5,252 nt of DNA from contig VGRA01000235.1 of assembly GCA_016875515.1 (NCBI GenBank), positions 1 to 5,252 of the forward strand. The letters run 5' to 3'. Below are positions 1 to 5,252 of the stretch, piece after piece. The notes beneath the pieces are model-generated. The model was not told the origin of the DNA. It saw nothing but the letters and a program-made list of their open reading frames with translations, and did no database searches. The first letter of the stretch is position 1; each line of letters opens with the position of its first letter. The translations under genes and the position numbers were made by a program. The DNA comes from Deltaproteobacteria bacterium. GTDB lineage: Bacteria; Myxococcota; Myxococcia; Myxococcales; Myxococcaceae.

Positions 1-242
1 TGGGGCTGCTGGACCGCGCCGTGAAGGAGCTCTTCCAGGAGGGCATTAGCACCTCCCGCATGTACCTGGACCCGGAGCGCCCCGGCGTGGAAGACCTCCT
101 GGACCAGGTGGTGGCCGGGGTGCGCAGCGCCTGCACCTACGCGGGGGCGCGCACGCTGGAGCAGTTCCACGAGCGCGCCGTGGTGGGGCTGCAGACCCTG
201 TCCGGCTATGAGGAGGGGCGCCCCGTGCGCTCGAGCTGGTGA
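1..242 (+). CDS. guaB1: GuaB1-family IMP dehydrogenase/GMP reductase-related protein, C-terminal part
   Basis: Only the last 79 codons and the TGA stop are in the window; the gene begins upstream and the reading frame starts at position 3. The visible residues include [11 protein letters not shown] followed by ERPGVEDL, then [11 protein letters not shown], then FHERAVVG, and the protein ends in GRPVRSSW. The [11 protein letters not shown] stretch corresponds to the GLRSGMGYxGA segment near the end of IMP dehydrogenases. The SRMYLD and terminal SW versions are, from memory, typical of the GuaB1 subgroup rather than of housekeeping GuaB. Members are cytoplasmic TIM-barrel enzymes of guanine nucleotide interconversion, and a mycobacterial GuaB1 has been described as a GMP reductase. 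The catalytic cysteine loop and any CBS domains lie outside the window, so the reaction cannot be fixed here. The stop overlaps the GTG start of the next gene by four bases. Confidence 0.85.
   Translation, partial: GLLDRAVKELFQEGISTSRMYLDPERPGVEDLLDQVVAGVRSACTYAGARTLEQFHERAVVGLQTLSGYEEGRPVRSSW
239..242 (+). other. GTGA stop/start overlap
   Basis: The GTG start of the oxygenase gene (239-241) overlaps the TGA stop of the guaB1-type gene (240-242). Overlaps of this form usually mean that the downstream gene is translated by ribosomes finishing the upstream one. This fits the lack of a well-spaced Shine-Dalgarno sequence before the GTG. Confidence 0.6.
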
Positions 243-1423
243 ACGCCATGGAGTTCCCCACCCGCCACCAGCCCACGGAGGCCGTCCGCGCCCGCTACGG
301 GGACCGCGTGGACCGCGCAGCCAGCTTCCTCCTGCGGACGGATCCTCTGGGGGACGCCGCCATCGAGTCGCTCGCGCACCTCAAGGGGGCCGAGCGCGAG
401 GCGGCCATCGACCGCGCCATCGCCGGGGAGCGGACCGGGCTTTCGGGGTTGGACAGCCTTGCAGCGCTGCTGCACGCCCGCCCCTTCTGGCTGGACGTGG
501 CGCGCGCCGAGCGCGGCGGGGCGCTCATCCGGCGCAGCGGCTTCTTCGGAGGCGTGGTGCTGGGCTTCAAGTCGCTCATGAGCGCCTACTGCGCCCCGGG
601 CGGCAACAAGCCGCTCATGTTCACCGCGCGGCTCGAGGAGGACACCCAGCGGCGGCTGGGGGAGACGGGGCGCTTCATGGACGCGGTGTGCCAGCCCGGC
701 GGGCTGCTGCCGGGCAGTCCGGGCTTCCGCGCCACCTTCCGCGTCCGGCTGGTGCACGCGCAGGTGCGGCGCATGCTGCTCCGGTCCGAGAAGTGGCACA
801 CGGACCGCTGGGGCCTCCCCATCAACCAGTTCGACATGTGCGCCACGGCGCTGCTGTTCGGCCACGTGCTGGTGGAGGGGCTGCGGCAGCTCGGCTTCCG
901 GGTAAGCCAAGAGGAGCACTCCGCCGCGGTGCACCTGTGGCGCGGGGTGGGCTGGCAGTTGGGGGTGGAGGAGGAGCTGCTGCCGGCAACGCCGGAGGAG
1001 GCCTCCGCGCTGTGGGAGATCATCGGTGGCACGCAGGGACTGCCGGACGAGGACAGCCGCCGGCTGGCGCGCGCGCTGATTGAAGGGCCGGTGCGGGACG
1101 CCCGCACGCCGTTCCAGAAGCGCGTGGGGCCGCTCGCGGTGCAGCTGAACCTGGCCTTCACGCGGCTGCTGGTGGGGCCGGCGCTGTCGGACGCGCTGCA
1201 GCTGCCGAAGTCCCCTGCCCGCCTGGCGCTGCCGGTGTTGCGGCGGGTCATCTCCGCGGCCGACGCGGCCGTACAGGCCACCCCGCTGGGGCGCGAGGCG
1301 GCGCTGCGGGCCGGACAGCAATACTGGGACGTGGCGGTGGAGACCTCGCTGCAGGGGAGCGAGGCGCTGTTCGACTTGCCCAGCCTCCTGCCGAGGCTGG
1401 GAGGCCAGCGCGCCGCCCGCTGA
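239..1423 (+). CDS. MpaB/latex-clearing-protein-like oxygenase (DUF2236 family)
   Basis: This is a complete protein of 394 residues, largely helical, with no signal peptide. It resembles the DUF2236 / MpaB-Lcp rubber oxygenase family, whose members bind b-type heme and carry out oxidative cleavage or oxygenation. The visible signature is [11 protein letters not shown] at about residues 168-178. By analogy with Lcp, H173 is the likely axial heme ligand and R177 the conserved arginine. [11 protein letters not shown] segment follows at 191-200, then a helix with [13 protein letters not shown] at 208-220 and [11 protein letters not shown] at 239-249. An N-terminal RSGFFGG at 99-105 is also family-like. 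The GTG start at 239 gives a GTGA overlap with the upstream stop, which suggests translational coupling; an in-frame ATG at 248 is the alternative. AGGAGGGG at 211-218 lies rather far from either start. The substrate is unknown and nothing nearby identifies it. The last codons lie within two strong hairpins. Confidence 0.8.
   Translation: MNAMEFPTRHQPTEAVRARYGDRVDRAASFLLRTDPLGDAAIESLAHLKGAEREAAIDRAIAGERTGLSGLDSLAALLHARPFWLDVARAERGGALIRRSGFFGGVVLGFKSLMSAYCAPGGNKPLMFTARLEEDTQRRLGETGRFMDAVCQPGGLLPGSPGFRATFRVRLVHAQVRRMLLRSEKWHTDRWGLPINQFDMCATALLFGHVLVEGLRQLGFRVSQEEHSAAVHLWRGVGWQLGVEEELLPATPEEASALWEIIGGTQGLPDEDSRRLARALIEGPVRDARTPFQKRVGPLAVQLNLAFTRLLVGPALSDALQLPKSPARLALPVLRRVISAADAAVQATPLGREAALRAGQQYWDVAVETSLQGSEALFDLPSLLPRLGGQRAAR
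1379..1401. terminator. Perfect 9-bp hairpin inside the 3' end of the oxygenase gene
   Basis: CCCAGCCTC (1379-1387) and GAGGCTGGG (1393-1401) are exact reverse complements separated by a 5-base loop. The hairpin lies in the last 15 codons of the plus-strand oxygenase gene and about 50 bases beyond the stop of the minus-strand sodC gene. Neither side carries a T run, so classical intrinsic termination is not supported. It could slow or stop polymerase arriving from sodC, protect an mRNA 3' end, or simply reflect codon choice. Confidence 0.4.
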
Positions 1424-1438
1424 GTCCGGGGCGGCGCG
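1409..1438. terminator. Perfect 10-bp GC hairpin spanning the convergent junction
   Basis: CGCGCCGCCC (1409-1418) and GGGCGGCGCG (1429-1438) are exact reverse complements around a 10-base loop that contains the TGA of the oxygenase gene. The stem is entirely G:C. The hairpin begins 12 bases past the sodC stop on the minus strand and overlaps the end of the plus-strand gene. That position suits a bidirectional terminator or 3'-end stabiliser serving both convergent transcripts. There is no U tract in either direction, so the function is inferred from position and symmetry. Confidence 0.45.
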
Positions 1439-1449
1439 GGCCGGGGGCG

Positions 1450-2031
1450 CTACGGCGCCTGGACCGCCTCCACCACGCCGCACGCCATGCGGCCGCCGGC
1501 CTCGCCGGTGGGGTCCGTGCGGTAGTCGTCCCCCTTCACGTGGAGCACGAGCGCGCTGCCGTCCGCGTCGAAGAAGGACGTCGCCACGCCCGGGTTGAGC
1601 GTCAGGTCCTCGAGGAAGAACGCCGTCTGCACCTTGCCGCTCGCGGGGATCTCCACGTTGGGCATGTCGCCGCAGTGGCGCCCTTCGGACGCGAGGAAGC
1701 CGTGCTTCTTGTTGGTGGGGTTGAAGTGGCCGCCCGCCCCCTTGAAGCCCTCCTTGGCGTCACACACGCCCTTCTCGTGGACGTGGAAGGCGTGGGGGCC
1801 CGGGGGGGCGTCCACCACGTCCAGCACGAGCAGCACGCCGCGGGGGCCCTGGGTGAAGCGGGCCGTGGCGATCACCTTGCCGGAGCTGTCCTTCAGCGTG
1901 GCCTGCGCGGTGGCCTTCGGCGCGGGGGCAGGAGCCGCGGCGGGTGCGGACGGGGCCTGCGCAGCGGCGGGCGCGGCGGCGGGAGCGGGGTTTCCAGCGA
2001 GGACGATTCCGACGGCCAGTGCGTTCAACAT
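1450..2031 (-). CDS. sodC: Superoxide dismutase [Cu-Zn], exported
   Basis: This 193-residue protein converts superoxide to hydrogen peroxide and oxygen outside the cytoplasm. The copper ligands are visible as FHVHE (H83, H85), H102 in GGHFNP and H164 in LVLHVKG. The zinc ligands are the bridging H102, then H110, and H119 and D122 in RHCGD. C90 and C184 (MACGVV) are placed for the conserved disulfide, and R181 in GGRMACG is the active-site arginine, so the enzyme looks intact. The N terminus is a short hydrophobic stretch (about residues 3-13), then an Ala/Pro-rich linker to about residue 42, then the catalytic domain. The n-region lacks Lys or Arg if translation starts at the ATG at 2031. An in-frame TTG at 2043 would add MRHV, supply an arginine, and overlap the upstream stop as TTGA. 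The gene directly follows the 338-residue gene in the same operon. C120, inside the zinc motif, is an extra cysteine. Confidence 0.95.
   Translation of the reverse strand: MLNALAVGIVLAGNPAPAAAPAAAQAPSAPAAAPAPAPKATAQATLKDSSGKVIATARFTQGPRGVLLVLDVVDAPPGPHAFHVHEKGVCDAKEGFKGAGGHFNPTNKKHGFLASEGRHCGDMPNVEIPASGKVQTAFFLEDLTLNPGVATSFFDADGSALVLHVKGDDYRTDPTGEAGGRMACGVVEAVQAP
1906..1989 (-). repeat. Ala/Pro low-complexity linker in SodC
   Basis: Residues 15-42 of SodC are almost only Ala and Pro, with scattered Gln, Ser, Lys and Thr. At the DNA level this is an imperfect GC-rich simple-sequence stretch. It separates the hydrophobic export segment from the catalytic domain and probably acts as a flexible tether or spacer. 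It is likely to vary in length between strains. Confidence 0.7.
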
Positions 2032-2039
2032 GACGTGTC

Positions 2040-2049
2040 TCAACCCTCC
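2040..2049 (-). promoter_or_regulatory. sodC: sodC ribosome binding site and TTGA overlap region
   Basis: On the minus strand GGAGGG (2049-2044) precedes sodC. It lies 12 bases before the ATG at 2031, which is a little long. It directly abuts the alternative TTG at 2043, which is too close for normal initiation. The TGA stop of the upstream gene (2042-2040) overlaps that TTG as TTGA. Either start leaves the two genes essentially contiguous, so coupled translation is likely. Confidence 0.5.
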
Positions 2050-3056
2050 GGGGTGACCTTCAGTCCGGGAGCGACAGGGAAGCCCCACGCCTTGATGAGC
2101 TCCACGGGGTCCACGAACGTGGCCTCTCCCTTTGCCCGTTGCTTGCACAGCCGGCCGGACATACCCACGTAGGTAACAACCCCGTTCTCCATGTGCAGGT
2201 GTCCATTGAACAGCATCTGCTTGCCGCGGGCCAGGGAGGCGGTAGTGAGGATGCGCCACGGCTCGGCGGCGGTGCGGCGGGAGGCGGGGACGCAATGCAG
2301 CGAGCCGTCCGCGAGGATGGCGAAGTTGGAGGCGTACTTCTGCCCGCCCCTGCCGCGGGCCAGGGTGTCCGGCCAGGAGGCCTCGTCGTAGAGCTCGGTG
2401 ATCTTCCCGTTCCCCTTCATGGAGACCTTGTCGAACTCCGCCACCTGGTTGCCGCCCACCGCCTTGTAGCCCTTGATGACGTTGAAGGACTGGACCGTCT
2501 CCATGTCCGCCTCCACTCTGGCCGGGGTCAGCTCGGTGTGGCCGAACGCCAGCGAGTCCGTGGCGCGCTGCTCCTGCGCATACGGGTTGTACTTGCCGTC
2601 CAGCGTCACCTCGGGCTCGCCGTGGGTGGTGTCGTAGATGGGATCCGTCTTCATCTCGCGCACGTCGTAGGAAGTGACGCCCGCGGCCAGCGCCTTCTTC
2701 AACACCGCCTTGACCGCCTCTGGGATGACCGAGCCGCCGAAGCTCTTCGTCGCCTTGCCGGGCTCGAGCCGGGCCTTGCTGTCCGCGGAGAGCGCCACAG
2801 CCTTCGTCTCCACGTTGCGGTTGATGCGCGCCGCCTCGGTGCGCAGCGAGGCCACCTCGCCCAGCTTCTCGCGCAGCCTGGCCTTGGCCGCGCCGTCGGT
2901 GATGCCCACGTACTTGTCCGCCTCCGCCTTGAGCGCCTTCTCCTCGTCCGCGCTGATGCTGCCAGCGGAGGACAGCACCGTGTCCACGTCCTTCACGTCC
3001 AGCTTTCCGTCTGCGACCACGCGGGCGAAGGCGTTCTTCACGTCGGACACGGACAT
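2040..3056 (-). CDS. Unrecognised 338-residue protein coupled to sodC; C terminus IQM-like
   Basis: I do not recognise a named family. There is no signal peptide or membrane segment, so it is probably cytoplasmic. Residues 1-90 are highly charged and helical. DGKLDVKD at 16-23 looks like the second half of an EF-hand loop, but the preceding acidic ligands are missing. Residues 95-190 contain a YDTTHGEPEVTLDGKYNPYA segment (141-160). Residues 205-327 are mainly beta-like: AEFDKVSMKGNGKI, then NFAILADGSLHCVP (244-257), a TTASLARGK helix start (271-279), NGHLHMENGVVTYVG (284-298), MSGRLCKQ (299-306) and FVDPVELIKAWGF (314-326). The order and spacing of these blocks recall the end of plant IQM proteins, where an FVLS...LYVG strand is followed by HSSFL..G, AGRLV..NGVL, SGHY.P and F..FISFL. 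That comparison is from memory. The start at 3056 is chosen for its GAGGAG Shine-Dalgarno; the frame is open to 3152, but the added residues look like non-coding sequence. sodC follows at once, suggesting a shared stress or surface role. Confidence 0.85.
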   Translation of the reverse strand: MSVSDVKNAFARVVADGKLDVKDVDTVLSSAGSISADEEKALKAEADKYVGITDGAAKARLREKLGEVASLRTEAARINRNVETKAVALSADSKARLEPGKATKSFGGSVIPEAVKAVLKKALAAGVTSYDVREMKTDPIYDTTHGEPEVTLDGKYNPYAQEQRATDSLAFGHTELTPARVEADMETVQSFNVIKGYKAVGGNQVAEFDKVSMKGNGKITELYDEASWPDTLARGRGGQKYASNFAILADGSLHCVPASRRTAAEPWRILTTASLARGKQMLFNGHLHMENGVVTYVGMSGRLCKQRAKGEATFVDPVELIKAWGFPVAPGLKVTPEG

Positions 3057-3060
3057 GGGG

Positions 3061-3066
3061 CTCCTC
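3061..3066 (-). promoter_or_regulatory. Shine-Dalgarno GAGGAG that fixes the start of the 338-residue gene
   Basis: Minus-strand GAGGAG lies four bases before the ATG at 3056. It is the clearest ribosome binding site in the window. It favours this ATG over an in-frame upstream ATG at 3152, which has no comparable signal. Confidence 0.7.
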
Positions 3067-3104
3067 GGAGGGGGACAGCCGGATGCGTCGGTATCGGCGG
3101 GGGC

Positions 3105-3133
3105 ATGAACACGGACCAGCGCCGGATGGTCAA
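3105..3133 (-). promoter_or_regulatory. Possible weak sigma-70-type promoter for the 338-residue gene and sodC
   Basis: On the minus strand TTGACC (3133-3128) matches five of six positions of a -35 box. Seventeen bases later GTTCAT (3110-3105) matches only three of six positions of a -10 box. It lies about 50 bases upstream of the start codon at 3056, in the 105-base gap after the membrane-protein gene, where a promoter is expected. The weak -10 box keeps confidence low. Confidence 0.25.
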
Positions 3134-3295
3134 GGCCCTTTACCTTCCCCATCCACCGAGCTCAGCCCGGCGCAGCCGACAGCGCGACGGTGGCGCTCAA
3201 GGCGGGCATGCACAGACCGAAGGGCAACCAGATGGCGCGCTCACGTCGGTTGGGCGTCGCGGGATTGGCCAAGCAGCCGATGGCGCAGTACGCCA

Positions 3296-3304
3296 CCCCC
3301 CCCC
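3296..3304 (-). repeat. Run of nine G in the membrane-protein gene
   Basis: Nine consecutive G on the minus strand encode the WGGV part of helix 3. The frame is coherent on both sides at this length, so this run appears to be in frame. It is the longest homopolymer in the window and a plausible slippage site. Confidence 0.8.
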
Positions 3305-3433
3305 AGGTCACTTTGACAAAAAGGGACTGGAACCCGGGGAAGGCGAGTCCGGCGCGCGCCGCCACGACGGCGGCAAACGCCCCCAGCAGCGCCGCAGAAG
3401 CGACCGGAATGGCCCGCACGCGCACGGGCAATG

Positions 3434-3440
3434 CCCCCCC
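3434..3440 (-). repeat. Run of seven G at the frameshift point
   Basis: Seven consecutive G on the minus strand follow the GGRWR codons. Six G would join the two membrane-protein halves in one frame, so the run carries one base too many relative to the inferred ancestral frame. Confidence 0.8.
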
Positions 3441-3555
3441 GCCAACGTCCTCCCAGCGTGAACTCGCCCCAGGGGGCGCACAGTGCCAGGCGCGTTTGGA
3501 AGACCATGACCGCCAGTGACAGCAGGACGAAGAGGATCGCGGCCAGCTGGTTCAT

Positions 3556-3690
3556 ACGGTCATCCGTCTCCAGGAGCCCTCTGCGGATCCAGATGCCACC
3601 GTCTGGGCGGAATATGAATGCGGAACGGGAGGGCCCGCCACGGGAATCCGACATGCGCACGCCCCCTGTTGCCGTTATCCAACCGGTTTC
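3556..3690. promoter_or_regulatory. Divergent intergenic region
   Basis: These 135 bases separate the minus-strand membrane-protein gene from the plus-strand FAD oxidoreductase and should hold promoters for both. They are somewhat richer in A and T than the neighbouring genes. I see no convincing paired -35/-10 elements, operator palindrome or ECF-type motif. There is also no clear Shine-Dalgarno before the ATG at 3691. Confidence 0.4.
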
Positions 3691-5172
3691 ATGGGCACAG
3701 GGCCGGACGTCGTCGTCGTGGGGAGTGGTTTCGGCGGGCTGGGCTGTGCCCTGACCCTGGCCGAGCGCGGCCTTCGTCCCCGGGTGTACGAGGCGCTCAA
3801 GTACCCCGGCGGCTGCGCCAGCACCTTCACCCGGGACGGCTTCGCCTTCGAGTCCGGCGCCACCCTCTTCTCCGGCCTTGCAGAACACCAGCTGTTTGGC
3901 CAGTGGATGAAGCGGCACCGGATGGACGTGCAGGTGTCGTGGCTGGATCCGCTGGTGGAGCTGCGCGCTCCCGGACTTCATTTGCCGGTGACGCGGGACC
4001 GGGATGCCTTCGTGGCGCGGCTCGCGGGCGAGGCGGGGCCGCTGGGACCCAACGTGCGCCGCTTCTTCGCGCTGCAGCGCCGGGTGGCAGACGCGCTCTG
4101 GGCCGTCCTGGATTCTCCCGAGCTCCTTCCCCCCTTCTCCGCCCGTGCGCTCTGGGCACACGCCGCGCGGCTGCCGCAGTACCTCCCGCTCGCGGGGCTG
4201 GTGGGGCGCCCGCTGCTGGAGGTGCTGGACGACCATGGGCTGGGCACCTTCACCCCGCTGCGGACCTGGGCAAATGCCCTGTGCCAGATCACCGTTCAGT
4301 GCGGCGTGGCGGAGGCGGAAGCCCCGTTTGCGCTCGCAACCCTGGACTACGCGTGGCGCGGCACCGGGCACGTGGTGGGCGGCATTGGCCGGCTGGCAGA
4401 CGGCATGGTGCGCGCCATCCGCGCGGCGGGCGGCGAGGTCTGCTTCGGTGAGCGGGTGAAAGGACTGGAGCGCAGCCCCGAGGGCTGGCGCGTCACCACC
4501 ACGCGCGGCGGAGCCACGGCCCCCACGGTGGTGGCCAACACGCTCCCTGCTGACCTGGACGCGCTGGTGGGCCGCAGCACGCCGGCGCTCGCGTCGCTGC
4601 AGGATGCAGTCCGCACCGGCTGGGGCGCGGCCATGCTCTACGCGGTGGCGGATGCGCACCCGGGAGCACCCGCCTCCGCCCACCATCTGGAGCTGGTGGC
4701 AGATGCCACGGCGCCGCTGCACGAGGGCAACCACCTCTTCGTCTCCATCAGCGCAGCGGACGAACACCACCGGGCCCCGCCCGGGCAGCGCACGCTCACC
4801 GCGTCCACCCACGTCTTCCCGCAGGCCCTGGAGGGCCAGACCGCCCAGCGGCAGGCCGCCTACGTCTCCCGGGTGCAGGCGACGATGAAGGCCACGCTGG
4901 GCGAGTTGGCCCCCGAGTGGGCCGGGCGGATCCGCCACCTGCTGCCCGGATCCCCCCGCACCTTCCAGCGCTTCACCCGGCGGACGGGCGGGTACGTGGG
5001 GGGCATCCCGCGCCGGGCGGGGCTGCACCACTACGCGCAGCTCACCCCGGTGCAGCCGGCCGAGCGGCTGTGGCTGGTGGGGGACAGTGTTTTTCCCGGG
5101 CAGAGCATCCTCGCGGCGGCCCTCGGGGGCGTGCGCGTGGCCGAGGCGGTGGAGCGATCCCTCCGGAATTGA
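3691..5172 (+). CDS. CrtI/CrtISO-type FAD-dependent oxidoreductase
   Basis: This is a complete 493-residue protein, the usual length for the phytoene desaturase/carotenoid isomerase family. The N-terminal FAD-binding Rossmann motif is VVVGSGFGGLGCA at residues 8-20, with the acidic E34 (VYEA) ending strand 2. PGGCASTF at 39-46 and FAFESGATLFSGL at 51-63 follow, the form seen in CrtD/CrtISO-like members. GTGHVVGGIGRLADGM at 224-239 fits the second conserved block. The C-terminal FAD segment is LWLVGDSVFPGQSILAAALGG at 460-480. Such enzymes use FAD to desaturate or isomerise carotenoid-like polyenes or to oxidise related lipids. No carotenoid gene lies beside it in the window, so the substrate is open; it could be a retinol-saturase-like or other amine/polyene oxidase relative. 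The ATG at 3691 directly precedes the Rossmann strand, so the start is firm even though no ribosome binding site is evident. Confidence 0.88.
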   Translation: MGTGPDVVVVGSGFGGLGCALTLAERGLRPRVYEALKYPGGCASTFTRDGFAFESGATLFSGLAEHQLFGQWMKRHRMDVQVSWLDPLVELRAPGLHLPVTRDRDAFVARLAGEAGPLGPNVRRFFALQRRVADALWAVLDSPELLPPFSARALWAHAARLPQYLPLAGLVGRPLLEVLDDHGLGTFTPLRTWANALCQITVQCGVAEAEAPFALATLDYAWRGTGHVVGGIGRLADGMVRAIRAAGGEVCFGERVKGLERSPEGWRVTTTRGGATAPTVVANTLPADLDALVGRSTPALASLQDAVRTGWGAAMLYAVADAHPGAPASAHHLELVADATAPLHEGNHLFVSISAADEHHRAPPGQRTLTASTHVFPQALEGQTAQRQAAYVSRVQATMKATLGELAPEWAGRIRHLLPGSPRTFQRFTRRTGGYVGGIPRRAGLHHYAQLTPVQPAERLWLVGDSVFPGQSILAAALGGVRVAEAVERSLRN

Positions 5173-5187
5173 GGCCCCGCGAGGGCC
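5173..5187 (+). terminator. Short GC hairpin after the FAD oxidoreductase
   Basis: GGCCC (5173-5177) and GGGCC (5183-5187) form a perfect 5-bp stem with a 5-base loop immediately after the TGA. A moderately T-rich stretch (5190-5203) follows, but there is no true U run. It is at best a weak terminator, and the next gene 40 bases downstream may be read through. Confidence 0.25.
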
Positions 5188-5212
5188 GGTTCGTGGTTTC
5201 TTCCTCACCCTG

Positions 5213-5252
5213 ATGGCCTTCCGCCGTATCCTCCTTGCCAGCGCCGTGCTGA
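5213..5252 (+). CDS. Start of a probable exported protein (truncated by the window)
   Basis: An ATG at 5213 opens a frame of 13 codons to the window edge, reading MAFRRILLASAVL. Two arginines followed by a hydrophobic run look like the beginning of a Sec-type signal peptide or a membrane anchor. It lies 40 bases after the FAD oxidoreductase on the same strand and could be co-transcribed with it. No clear Shine-Dalgarno is seen. Too little is present to name a product. Confidence 0.5.
   Translation, partial: MAFRRILLASAVL

Larger units (their letters stand above)
3162..3555 (-). pseudogene. Small four-helix membrane protein, frameshifted at a G7 run
   Basis: The minus strand from the ATG at 3555 encodes MNQLAAILFVLLSLAVMVFQ, then a LCAPWGEFTLGGRWRG segment. 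At the G7 run (3440-3434) this frame passes into nonsense-like Arg/Gly-rich sequence. Reading six G instead of seven gives ALPVRVRAIPV and then a coherent membrane protein to the TGA at 3162, 130 residues in all. Predicted helices lie at about 3-20, 48-68, 77-92 and 110-127. The APWGE..LGGRW.G..P loop after helix 1 and the AYCAIG..ANP.TPNRRER.IW segment recall a widespread family of small uncharacterised bacterial membrane proteins (from memory). The function is unknown. The break may be a sequencing indel, a true mutation or a slippage switch; the sequence downstream of the break shows no decay. The gene is divergent from the FAD oxidoreductase and lies 105 bases upstream of the 338-residue gene. 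Confidence 0.7.

Noticed and set aside
206..1483. Minus-strand open frame antisense to the oxygenase
   Set aside because: The composition is low-complexity Arg/Gln/Leu/Pro, there are no motifs, and the plus-strand frame has clear family signatures.
2987..3011. EF-hand calcium site in the 338-residue protein (DGKLDVKD, residues 16-23)
   Set aside because: The second half of a loop is present, but the first and third ligand positions are Arg and Val, and no properly spaced partner hand exists. Calcium binding cannot be claimed.
3057..3152. N-terminal extension of the 338-residue protein to the upstream ATG at 3152
   Set aside because: The extra 32 residues are Pro/Asp/Gly-rich without structure. 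The ATG at 3056 has a good GAGGAG, and the region is better explained as leader and promoter.
2139..3461. Plus-strand open frame of 440 codons across the 338-residue gene and the membrane-protein gene
   Set aside because: It runs through two genes and an intergenic gap with shadow composition (His/Arg/Gly/Leu). The minus-strand frames have a good ribosome binding site and coherent protein sequence.
3669..3690. TTGCCG just upstream of the FAD oxidoreductase as a -35 box
   Set aside because: It lies too close to the start codon, and no -10 element follows at a usable distance before the gene.
3241..5208. Very long minus-strand open frame (655 codons) antisense to the FAD oxidoreductase
   Set aside because: It is Arg/Gly/His-rich with no domain motifs and lies opposite a clear enzyme gene, which is a common artefact at this G+C. 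Only its stretch from 3555 down to about 3440 is real, as the first half of the frameshifted membrane protein.

Overview
The window is about 70% G+C. It is densely packed, with GC-rich codon third positions and GTG or TTG starts at several places. That composition and the gene types fit a delta-proteobacterial-type genome, most likely a myxobacterium of the Myxococcus/Corallococcus/Archangium kind. This assignment is an inference from composition and gene style. No rRNA, tRNA, CRISPR, insertion sequence or phage gene is visible.

Layout. (1) Positions 1-1423, plus strand: the 3' end of a GuaB1-type IMP dehydrogenase/GMP reductase-related gene, joined by a 4-base GTGA overlap to a complete MpaB/latex-clearing-protein-type (DUF2236) oxygenase gene. 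(2) Positions 1424-1449 are a 26-base convergent gap. Two perfect GC-rich hairpins lie in and beside it. (3) Positions 1450-3056, minus strand: an unrecognised 338-residue protein is followed without a gap by a secreted Cu/Zn superoxide dismutase (sodC), so the two look like a translationally coupled pair. (4) Positions 3162-3555, minus strand: a small four-helix membrane protein of unknown function. Its reading frame is broken at a run of seven G, and a run of nine G lies further along the same gene. (5) A 135-base divergent region. (6) Positions 3691-5172, plus strand: a complete CrtI/CrtISO-type FAD-dependent oxidoreductase. (7) From 5213 to the window edge: the first 13 codons of what looks like an exported protein.

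How the genes relate. The left pair joins nucleotide metabolism to a putative heme oxygenase, and no shared pathway is evident. The sodC pair is the most suggestive unit. The upstream protein has a C-terminal stretch that resembles, by eye, the C-terminal module of plant IQM calmodulin-binding-type proteins, and it is tied to an extracytoplasmic superoxide dismutase. The carotenoid-type oxidoreductase stands alone, with no crtB, crtE or light-response genes beside it, so its substrate cannot be read from context.

Nothing here amounts to an obviously new multi-gene system. The points worth a second look are the homopolymer frameshift, the protein coupled to sodC, and the double hairpin at the convergent junction.
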